Shown here: positions 1 through 5,896 of the stretch, piece after piece
Position numbering within the stretch: position 1 is the stretch's first letter
Layout of the letters: each line of letters opens with the position of its first letter
NCBI GenBank assembly: GCA_029212425.1
Contig: JARGNC010000150.1
Location: forward strand, 1 to 5,950
Length of the DNA: 5,950 bases
DNA from: Phycisphaerales bacterium
GTDB lineage: Bacteria > Planctomycetota > Phycisphaerae > Phycisphaerales > UBA1924
Reading direction: 5' to 3'
The notes under the pieces: model-generated
What the model was told of the DNA's origin: nothing
The model's input: only the letters and a program-made list of their open reading frames with translations
The model's database searches: none
Translations under genes and position numbers: made by a program

Positions 1-93
1 GGACCCATGGCACCCTGCTTTCTTTTTGCGCTGATTGGATTGGTGGCGGGATTGAGGGGTCTGTTGGGTTGGTTGGTGTGGGGTTTGAGCTAG
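1..93 (+). CDS. C-terminal fragment of a probable membrane protein (partial, cut by window edge)
   Basis: The frame starting at base 1 stays open for 30 codons and ends at a TAG at 91-93. The translation is strongly hydrophobic (for example CFLFALIGLVAGL, then LLGWLVWGL). This reads like the last one or two membrane-spanning segments of a polytopic inner-membrane protein whose body lies to the left of the window. It is on the same strand as the following epimerase gene, whose start lies 58 bases further on, so it could share that transcription unit. Caution: the plus strand here is so rich in G and T that any frame tends to encode Leu/Val/Gly/Trp, so hydrophobicity alone is weak evidence. The product cannot be named. 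Confidence 0.4.
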   Translation, partial: GPMAPCFLFALIGLVAGLRGLLGWLVWGLS

Positions 94-151
94 GATCGGG
101 TTCCTTTTGTGCTTCGGGATTGGCGATGTAGTCGGTGGTGATTTTAGCTGG

Positions 152-1159
152 ATGGGCAAGGCGATGGATGTTGCGAACGAATGTGTTTTGGTGACTGGGG
201 CTGCGGGGTTTATTGGTTCGCATGTGTCTGTGGGGTTGTTGGGTTTGGGCGCGCGGGTGGTTGGGGTGGATTGCTTTGATCCGTATTACGCGCGGGAGCT
301 CAAGGAACTGAATCTTGGGATGGTTCAGGGGGCGGCTTCGGGGGGTGAGGGCTGTGGGGAGGAACGGTTTGTATTTTGTGAGATGGACCTGTGTGATACT
401 GATGCGCTGCAGGCGTTGATGGAGACGCACGGGGTGACGGGGGTGATTCATCTTGCGGCTAAGGCGGGGGTGCGTCCTTCGATTGCGGATCCGGTTGGAT
501 ACGCGAGGGCGAATGTGGTGGGGACGCAGTCGGTGCTGAGCGCGGCGAGCGGGGCGAGATGTGGGCGCGTTGTCGCGGCTTCGTCATCGTCGGTGTATGG
601 GAACAACGAGAAGACGCCGTTTAGTGAGCTTGATGCTGTGGAGCATCCGATTTCTCCGTATGCGGCGACCAAGCGGGCGTGCGAGTTGATTGGGGAGACG
701 CACCATCATCTGACGGGGATGCCTGTGGCGATGCTGCGGTTCTTTACGGTGTTTGGACCTGGTCAGCGCCCAGACCTTGCGATCCGTTTGTTTTTGGATA
801 AGGTTTCGAAGGGCGAGACGATCACGATGTTTGGTGATGGGTCGATGAGCAGAGACTTTACCTTTATTGATGACATCGTTGCGGGTGTGCTCGCTTCGTA
901 TGCACAGATTGATTCGCATGGGTATCGGATCTGGAACCTCGGGAGCGATCATCCGGTGGTGCTTCGGGAGTTGATCGCGATGATCGGTGAGGTTGTGGGG
1001 CGAGAGCCGATTATTGATCAGCAACCGATGCAGGCGGGGGATGTGGATCGGACATGGGCGGATCTTGATCGGTCGAGCAAAGAGCTTGGGTATGGCGCGA
1101 CGACTTCGATCCGTGAGGGGATCGAGCGGCAGTGGGCATGGATGCAGGAGATTGGGTGA
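152..1159 (+). CDS. NAD-dependent epimerase, UDP-glucuronate 4-epimerase-like
   Basis: An extended short-chain dehydrogenase/reductase predicted to interconvert UDP-glucuronate and UDP-galacturonate through a 4-keto intermediate, in the cytoplasm. Counting from the ATG at 152 (335 aa, normal for the family), it shows the Rossmann NAD motif TGAAGFIGSH at 15-24, FDPYY at 42-46, HLAAKAGVRPS at 100-110, SSSSVYG at 144-150, and the catalytic YxxxK as Y170/K174. LRFFTVFGPGQRPDLA at 195-210 and GDGSMSRDFTFIDD at 228-241 follow. The HLAAxAGVR and RFFTVxGPxxRPD signatures point to the uronate epimerases rather than GalE; other UDP-sugar 4-epimerases or a dehydratase remain possible. The frame is open back to a TTG at 107, but that adds an odd 15-residue leader. 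ATG 152 or ATG 164 are better starts, and neither has a strong ribosome binding site. The stop overlaps the start of the downstream sulfotransferase gene. Confidence 0.87.
   Translation: MGKAMDVANECVLVTGAAGFIGSHVSVGLLGLGARVVGVDCFDPYYARELKELNLGMVQGAASGGEGCGEERFVFCEMDLCDTDALQALMETHGVTGVIHLAAKAGVRPSIADPVGYARANVVGTQSVLSAASGARCGRVVAASSSSVYGNNEKTPFSELDAVEHPISPYAATKRACELIGETHHHLTGMPVAMLRFFTVFGPGQRPDLAIRLFLDKVSKGETITMFGDGSMSRDFTFIDDIVAGVLASYAQIDSHGYRIWNLGSDHPVVLRELIAMIGEVVGREPIIDQQPMQAGDVDRTWADLDRSSKELGYGATTSIREGIERQWAWMQEIG
1146..1150 (+). promoter_or_regulatory. Shine-Dalgarno AGGAG for the sulfotransferase at 1159
   Basis: AGGAG lies inside the last codons of the epimerase gene, eight bases before the ATG at 1159. 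That ATG shares its A with the epimerase TGA stop (TGATG). This decides the start: the in-frame GTG at 1132 and ATG at 1138 upstream lack a comparable site. The arrangement predicts translational coupling of the two genes. It is the strongest ribosome binding site seen in the window. Confidence 0.75.
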
Positions 1160-1992
1160 TGGCGGGCGCCAACAAAAAGAACACGAGATCAACTGCGAAG
1201 AAGCCGACGATTCGGATCCTGCGGCATCTAGCGCGGTCGGGCGGGACGCTGATCAGCAAGTGTCTTGGATCGATGGACGGGGTGGTGTTGATCTCGGAGA
1301 TCCATCCGGCGGTGCTCAATGTCACCAATCCGATGTGGCAGGCGGTGGAGTGGTTTGATCTTGTGAGCAAGAAGCAGATGAGCCGATGGAAGATGGTTCG
1401 GGGGCCTCGGTTTGAGCAGTTTGTGTGGGTGTGCGCGCAGGCGGCGGAGTCGCGGGGAGAGACGCTTGTGCTGCGGGATTGGTCGCACATTGATTATTAC
1501 GGCCATCCGTTTCTGAAGAATCCGAAGATGGGGTCGGGGCTACGCGATGCGCTCGAGGGTTCCTTTGAGATTGTCGAGGCGTGCAGTGTTCGGCATCCGA
1601 TTGATCAGTACATGTCGTTTTCTAAGTTCCCTGAAATTCCGCAGGTGGACATGGACCTGTTCTTTGACGGGAACCTAGCGATGGCTGAGTATGCGGTTGG
1701 GTGTCAGGATGGGAACGGGTTTGTTCGCTATGAAGATTTGACGAGGGATCCTGATACGAAACTGCGCGAGCTGTGCGGGATGCTGGATCTTGCGTTTGAT
1801 CCGAAGTATAGCGAGCGGTGGGCGTCGTACACGACGGTGACGGGGGATGTTCGCAAGGGGCACGGGCGGGGTGCGGGCGATACGGAGATTCGTACGCTTG
1901 AGCGCAAACCGATGGATGAGGGGTTGCTTGAGCGGTTCCGGGCTGATGAGCGGTATCAGCGGGCGTGCGCGCTGCTTGGGTATGAACCTTAA
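1159..1992 (+). CDS. Sulfotransferase family protein (divergent)
   Basis: A 277-residue protein with the layout of PAPS-dependent sulfotransferases, which move a sulfate group from 3'-phosphoadenylyl sulfate to a sugar, lipid or protein hydroxyl. Seen: a 5'-phosphosulfate-binding loop near the N-terminus (ARSGGTLISKCL, residues 25-36, like the xRSGSTLL loop of the family). A 3'-phosphate-binding motif follows, SVRHPIDQYMSF at 143-154, where R145 and S153 have the canonical eight-residue spacing. YEDLTRDP at 191-198 is the usual later landmark, and the protein ends in LLGYEP. RDWSH at 106-110 could supply the catalytic histidine (inference). There is no signal peptide or membrane segment; the Lys-rich first 15 residues look cytoplasmic. 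It overlaps the epimerase stop by one base, so its acceptor may be a uronate-containing glycan. It is clearly different from the sulfotransferase at 2018-2803. The acceptor cannot be read from the sequence. Confidence 0.8.
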   Translation: MAGANKKNTRSTAKKPTIRILRHLARSGGTLISKCLGSMDGVVLISEIHPAVLNVTNPMWQAVEWFDLVSKKQMSRWKMVRGPRFEQFVWVCAQAAESRGETLVLRDWSHIDYYGHPFLKNPKMGSGLRDALEGSFEIVEACSVRHPIDQYMSFSKFPEIPQVDMDLFFDGNLAMAEYAVGCQDGNGFVRYEDLTRDPDTKLRELCGMLDLAFDPKYSERWASYTTVTGDVRKGHGRGAGDTEIRTLERKPMDEGLLERFRADERYQRACALLGYEP

Positions 1993-2017
1993 CCGGGCTG
2001 GACGAGGTTTGCGGGGG

Positions 2018-2803
2018 TCAGGCGGATTCGTATCCGAACTCTTGGAGGTCGTCTTTGAAGGCGGCGGTGAACTGCGCATCGAGTCCGGGTGTGATGGTGT
2101 CGAGGGATTGGTTGGATTTGCCTTTGTTCATGAAGTAGACACCTTTTCGGGTGGCGTTCTTTGTGCCTACGAAAAGGTTTTTGTTGAGGTTGTTGCTGGG
2201 GTCGGCTTGTTTCTCGCGGATTTCCATCGCGCGCATGGAATCGAAGGAGCTTGCGCTGAGTGCTTGCTCGATCTCGGAGTCGGTGCGGGAGAACTCGAGG
2301 AAGTCGAGGAGTTTGATGAGTTGTGCTTTGGGGTCGGCTTTGAGTTCTTCGTAGCGGAGTTGGAGGACGGGGAAGCGGGTTGTGGTGCGCCACGAGCGTG
2401 CGTTTGAAGCCCATGTCCCGAAGCCGTTTTGTGCGAACGCGGGGTCTCCACCGAACTTGATGAAAGACTTTGCCATGACTTTGGTGGTGACGGGGAGGGA
2501 TCCATCGTCGGCGAGTTTGCGGTAGTTGAGTGTGGAGAGGAGGACATCGCGTGGGTTACGGATGATGTGGATTGCTTTGCGTGTGTCGTTGAGTTTGGGG
2601 TGTTGGTCGGTGAGCTCGTAGTGTGTTTTGATGTAGGTTGGTCCCTCTGGATCGAGGTCGGTCGGCATTTTGCGATGGATGTCTTGGATTTTTGCGGAGA
2701 CATCTGCGGAGTGTTTGGGTGGGCCGTAGATTGCGGCGTAGAGCATGAAGCGGAGCCAGGTGTTGCCGCTCTTTGGGTAGGATGCGATCCAGATTGTGCT
2801 CAT
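2018..2803 (-). CDS. Sulfotransferase domain protein (canonical Sulfotransfer_1 type)
   Basis: A 261-residue cytosolic-type sulfotransferase using PAPS as donor. The family landmarks occur in order: the 5'-phosphosulfate loop YPKSGNTWLR at 9-18 with the invariant Lys at 11, and IKTHYEL at 58-64 with H61 in the place of the catalytic base. The 3'-phosphate motif IRNPRDVLLS follows at 81-90 with R82 and S90, then RYEELKADP at 150-158. RKGVYFMNKGK at 219-229 matches the C-terminal RKGxxxxWK nucleotide-binding loop, though the Trp is replaced by Asn. Length and completeness suggest an active enzyme. No signal peptide is seen. It is the last gene of a minus-strand series, 16 bases after the glycosyltransferase stop, so the two are probably co-transcribed and may modify the same product. 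The acceptor is unknown. It faces the other sulfotransferase gene tail to tail. Confidence 0.92.
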   Translation of the reverse strand: MSTIWIASYPKSGNTWLRFMLYAAIYGPPKHSADVSAKIQDIHRKMPTDLDPEGPTYIKTHYELTDQHPKLNDTRKAIHIIRNPRDVLLSTLNYRKLADDGSLPVTTKVMAKSFIKFGGDPAFAQNGFGTWASNARSWRTTTRFPVLQLRYEELKADPKAQLIKLLDFLEFSRTDSEIEQALSASSFDSMRAMEIREKQADPSNNLNKNLFVGTKNATRKGVYFMNKGKSNQSLDTITPGLDAQFTAAFKDDLQEFGYESA

Positions 2804-2811
2804 GGGTCGTG

Positions 2812-2815
2812 CCTT
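2812..2815 (-). promoter_or_regulatory. Weak Shine-Dalgarno AAGG for the sulfotransferase at 2803
   Basis: Read on the minus strand, AAGG ends eight bases before the ATG at 2803-2801 and lies entirely in the 16-base gap after the glycosyltransferase stop. Spacing is good but the match is only four bases, so it gives modest support for this start. Confidence 0.4.
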
Positions 2816-2819
2816 GGGT

Positions 2820-4613
2820 TTATGTGGGGTTGCACCATTGCGTCCAGAGGGTACGGTATGCGTCTTGGACTTTGTTGGTGTAGGGGCGCTGATCGCAGAG
2901 TGGGGAGGCGAGTGTTTGGTCGCGGAGGGTTTGGCGTTGGGATTGTTTGAGTGTTCCCGCGTCGATATGTTTGAGTGCTTTGGTGATGTAGTCGGACTGG
3001 GAAGATGCGATGAGATCTTCGCGGTGAACCGCGGTGAGGAGCGACGCGCTGACTCGGCCTGCGTGGGTATCTCCGAGGAGTGTGAGGGTGGGGACTCCCA
3101 TGATGAGGGATTCGCAGGTGGTGGTTGTTCCTGTGTATGGGAAGGTGTCGAGGGCGAGGTCGAGGTCGTTGTAGGTATCGAGGTGGTCTTGGGTGGTTGG
3201 GGAGAAGGCGCGGAGGTCGAGGCGGGACTCGTTGATGCCTTGGGTTGCGAAGCGCTCGATGAGTTCTGCTTTGAGTTCGGGGTTAGCGAGCTTTGAGGAT
3301 TTGGTGAGGAGGTTTGTGTTGGGGCGATCTTTGAGAATAGTGGACCAGGTGTTGATGGTGGATTGGGAGAGTTTTTTGAGGTTGTTGAATGATCCGAGGG
3401 TGACGGGGCGGGAGGGTTCTGGATCGCGGGGCGCAGGTGAGTTTGTTGGTGGTTGGTAGCAGAGGAAGCAGCCGGGGAGTCGCACGAGGTTTTCGGTTGC
3501 GAGTGCTTCTGATCCGATTGGGTCGGTCATGTCGTCGACGAATCGGTGGTTGATTCGTGAGAGTCCGGTGGTGTTGCCGTATCCGATAAAGGTGATCTGG
3601 ATGGGTGCGGGTTGGGCGGCGAAGACGGGGAGTTTGTGTCCAGCGAAGTGTCCGGTGAGTTCGACGAGGATGTCGATGGATTGTTCTTTGATGAAGCTTG
3701 CGAGTTGGGGGAGGGTCATCGCGTTGCACAGGTGCCAGTGGTCTGCGGCGGCGTTGAGACGCTCGGTGACTTCGTCGCGATGTGAGGAGGTGGTGAAGAT
3801 GTGGGTTTCGAACTTTGACTTGTCGGTGTTGGTGAGGATGGGTTCGAGGAAGTAGGTGATGGAGTGTTGATGGAGGTCTCCGGAGAGGTATCCGATGTTG
3901 AGTTTTTTGTTGGGGTCGGATGGTCGGGGGTGCTTGGTTGGTGGGATCTGTGATTCGAGGATGTCGCCGTAGCGTTTGTGGGCTTGGAAGATTTGTTCTT
4001 GGGATTTGGTGTCGTCGTAGGAGTGGGCGAGGGCGTAGAGGTCGAGGGCGGCGGGGTGGTTTGCAACTGCTTGCGGGGCGGCTTCGAGGATCTCGATGGC
4101 GCGGTGGGCGTGGGTGGTGTCGAGTTCAAGGAGGGCACGGTTGACGAGGGGTTCGGGTTGGTTGGGGTTGAGGGATTGGACTTGCTTGAGTGTGGCGCGT
4201 GCGTCGGCGTAGTGTCCGAGTTCGGATTGAGCGGTGCCGAGTCCTGCGAGGGCGCCGGGGTGGTTGGGTTGGATGGAGAGTGCTTTGGTGTAGAGGTCGA
4301 AGGCTTGCTGGTGTTCCTTGCGCAGCGCGTGGAGGGAGGCAAGGGTGGTGAGGGCGTCGGTGTTCTTTGGGTCGTTTTTGATCGCGGTCTGCGCGTGGTA
4401 GAGGGCGCGGTCTTGCTGGTCGAGACTGATGGCGATCATTGCGGCGAGGGTGTGGGCGATCGCGGAGGCGGGGTCTTTGGAAAGGATGCGGGTGATCTGG
4501 GTTTGGGCTTTGGTGTATTGGCCTTGCTGGAAGAGGGCGTAGGTTTCCTTGATCTGCTCGAGCAGGCGTGCGTGTTTGGCTTGGTTGGGCTTTTTGGGAT
4601 TGGAGGGTGGCAT
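2820..4613 (-). CDS. TPR-repeat glycosyltransferase of the SPINDLY/O-GlcNAc transferase type (GT41)
   Basis: A 597-residue protein combining tetratricopeptide repeats with an OGT-like catalytic region. Residues about 17-152 fall into four units of 34 (17-50, 51-84, 85-118, 119-152), each closing on a DP, QP or NP-type turn; two weaker repeats reach about 220. The catalytic half begins with NIGYLSGDLHQHSITYF (239-255), where H250 aligns with the active-site region His of human OGT. It continues with QPAPIQITFIGYGNTTGL (334-351), LGSFNNLKKLSQ (406-417, K414 matching the UDP-binding Lys), LDTFPYTGTTTTCESLIMGV (488-507) and GDTHAGRVSASLL (514-526). All signature blocks are present, so it is probably active. 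It would use a nucleotide sugar to O-glycosylate Ser/Thr of proteins recognised by the TPRs, in the cytoplasm; GlcNAc, fucose or another donor cannot be told apart. Its start is only five bases after the dxr stop, with no Shine-Dalgarno sequence, implying reinitiation after dxr translation. Confidence 0.92.
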   Translation of the reverse strand: MPPSNPKKPNQAKHARLLEQIKETYALFQQGQYTKAQTQITRILSKDPASAIAHTLAAMIAISLDQQDRALYHAQTAIKNDPKNTDALTTLASLHALRKEHQQAFDLYTKALSIQPNHPGALAGLGTAQSELGHYADARATLKQVQSLNPNQPEPLVNRALLELDTTHAHRAIEILEAAPQAVANHPAALDLYALAHSYDDTKSQEQIFQAHKRYGDILESQIPPTKHPRPSDPNKKLNIGYLSGDLHQHSITYFLEPILTNTDKSKFETHIFTTSSHRDEVTERLNAAADHWHLCNAMTLPQLASFIKEQSIDILVELTGHFAGHKLPVFAAQPAPIQITFIGYGNTTGLSRINHRFVDDMTDPIGSEALATENLVRLPGCFLCYQPPTNSPAPRDPEPSRPVTLGSFNNLKKLSQSTINTWSTILKDRPNTNLLTKSSKLANPELKAELIERFATQGINESRLDLRAFSPTTQDHLDTYNDLDLALDTFPYTGTTTTCESLIMGVPTLTLLGDTHAGRVSASLLTAVHREDLIASSQSDYITKALKHIDAGTLKQSQRQTLRDQTLASPLCDQRPYTNKVQDAYRTLWTQWCNPT

Positions 4614-4618
4614 GGGTG

Positions 4619-5896
4619 TTAGCGGGTTGGCGATGAAGTGGCGCTGATGAGTTTGGACGCGAGGGATTTGGCTTGGTGGTGGATGTCGATGATGGACTCG
4701 AATGTGTCCGCGACGCGGTTGGGGAACTGATCGAGGGTGTCTTGGACGATGGTGGTGATGTTCCCGAAGCTGAGCTTGTGATTGAGAAACGCTTCGACGG
4801 CGGCTTCGTTCGCGGCGTTGAGGACAGCGCCGGTGCTTGAGTTGTTCTGAGAACTGTTCATTGAAGAAGCGCGGATCACGCGTTTGGCGAGTTCGATGGC
4901 AGGGAAGCGGGTTGGGTCGATGGGTTCAAAGTCGAGCGATGAAAGGGTTGTGAGATCGAGGGGCTGGGCTTGGAGCGGGGCACGGTGGGGATGGGTGAGC
5001 GCGTGCTGGATTGGGCAGCGCATGTCGGTGGGTCCGAGGTGCGCGAGGGTTGATCCATCGGTGGTTTCGAGGAATGCGTGGACAGTGGACTGGGGATGGA
5101 TGACGGCGTCGAGCTGATCTGCGGAGAGTCCGAACAACCAATGCGCTTCGATGAGTTCGAGGGCTTTGTTGATGAGGGTGGCGCTGTCGATGGAGACTTT
5201 GTTTCCCATCGACCATGTGGGATGGTTGAGGGCTTGCTCAATGGATGCGTTCTGGATTTCGTCGAGTGTGGCGCTGCGGAACGGACCGCCTGAGGCGGTG
5301 AGGGTGACGCGGCGGATGGTGTCGAGCGGGGTTGGTGAGGGCGGCGAGTAGGTTGGGCTGGTGATGGCGAGGATGGTTTGCCAGAGTCCGGCGTGCTCGG
5401 AATCGATGGGGAGTATGCGTGCGCCTGATTCACGCGCGGCTTGGGTGACGAGGTGTCCGCCGGCGACGAGGGATTCTTTGTTGGCAAGCGCGATGTCGAT
5501 GCCGAGTTGGGCGGCGCGGAGGGTGCTTTGGAGACCTGCGATGCCGACGATTGCTCCGATGACGAGGTCGGGTTTGGTGTCTTCGATGAGTGTGGTCGCG
5601 GCGTCTTTGCTTTGGATGAGGGGACGATTTGTTTTGAGTGTTGCGTCTGGGCAGGTGAGCGCGAGTGTTGCGTCTGGGTGCGCGTCGGATTGTTGTTGGA
5701 GTAGTGTGGAGTTGGCGCGTGCGCAGAGTCCGACGATTTCGTAGCGGGTGGGGTGCTGGTTGTTTTCGTGGAGTGTGTTGAGGTGGTCGACGGTTTCAAG
5801 GGTTTGGGTGCCGATGGATCCGGTGGATCCGAGGATGGCGATCCGGAGGACGGGCGGCGGTGCTGGATGCGGGTTGTGGTCGTGCGCGCCGGTCAT
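4619..5896 (-). CDS. dxr: 1-deoxy-D-xylulose 5-phosphate reductoisomerase
   Basis: Dxr (IspC) converts 1-deoxy-D-xylulose 5-phosphate to 2-C-methyl-D-erythritol 4-phosphate with NADPH and a divalent metal, the committed step of the methylerythritol phosphate isoprenoid pathway. In the 425 residues are the NADPH loop GSTGSIG at 23-29, ALANKES at 136-142, and the metal ligands D165/E167 in PIDSEH with the third, E247. TASGGPF lies at 200-206, and HPTWSMGNKVSIDSATLINK at 225-244 holds H225, W228, M230, N243 and K244. IHPQSTVHAF at 266-275, LGPTDMRCPI at 287-296 and LNAANEAAVEAF at 359-370 complete the set. All E. coli-equivalent catalytic residues are kept. It is about 27 residues longer than the E. 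coli enzyme, from a His/Pro-rich N-terminus, a Pro/Thr stretch at 180-190 and a Ser/Asn-rich insert near 344-355. The start has no Shine-Dalgarno sequence, and its frame stays open to the window edge, so it could begin earlier. It heads the minus-strand gene series. Confidence 0.97.
   Translation of the reverse strand: MTGAHDHNPHPAPPPVLRIAILGSTGSIGTQTLETVDHLNTLHENNQHPTRYEIVGLCARANSTLLQQQSDAHPDATLALTCPDATLKTNRPLIQSKDAATTLIEDTKPDLVIGAIVGIAGLQSTLRAAQLGIDIALANKESLVAGGHLVTQAARESGARILPIDSEHAGLWQTILAITSPTYSPPSPTPLDTIRRVTLTASGGPFRSATLDEIQNASIEQALNHPTWSMGNKVSIDSATLINKALELIEAHWLFGLSADQLDAVIHPQSTVHAFLETTDGSTLAHLGPTDMRCPIQHALTHPHRAPLQAQPLDLTTLSSLDFEPIDPTRFPAIELAKRVIRASSMNSSQNNSSTGAVLNAANEAAVEAFLNHKLSFGNITTIVQDTLDQFPNRVADTFESIIDIHHQAKSLASKLISATSSPTR

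Noticed and set aside
125..135. Eleven-base sequence gatgtagtcgg also present near 2985-2995 as a possible repeat
   Set aside because: The match is short, does not extend, and one copy lies in coding sequence; chance is likely in such biased DNA.
107..151. Upstream extension of the epimerase from a TTG codon at 107
   Set aside because: It adds 15 residues unlike any Rossmann N-terminus, uses a rare start, and lacks a ribosome binding site; ATG 152 or 164 place the NAD loop at the normal distance.
584..1192. Long minus-strand open frame opposite the epimerase
   Set aside because: It is antisense to conserved epimerase motifs, its protein is Arg/His/Pro-rich with no recognisable domain, and strand composition explains its openness.
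1985..2009. Inverted repeat AACCT/AGGTT as a terminator between the convergent genes
   Set aside because: Only five pairs with a long loop and no following T-run on either strand.
3978..4622. Plus-strand 214-codon open frame opposite the TPR region
   Set aside because: It is Gly/Val/Glu repeats created by reading TPR codons backwards on a G+T-rich strand; no domain is visible and the TPR-GT41 protein is unambiguous.
5361..5744. Plus-strand 127-codon open frame opposite dxr
   Set aside because: It is fully antisense to conserved Dxr motifs and has no family resemblance, so it is treated as a shadow.
4876..5799. Minus-strand 307-codon open frame within dxr in another frame
   Set aside because: Its translation is Ser/Pro/Thr low-complexity, while the overlapping dxr frame carries every conserved motif.
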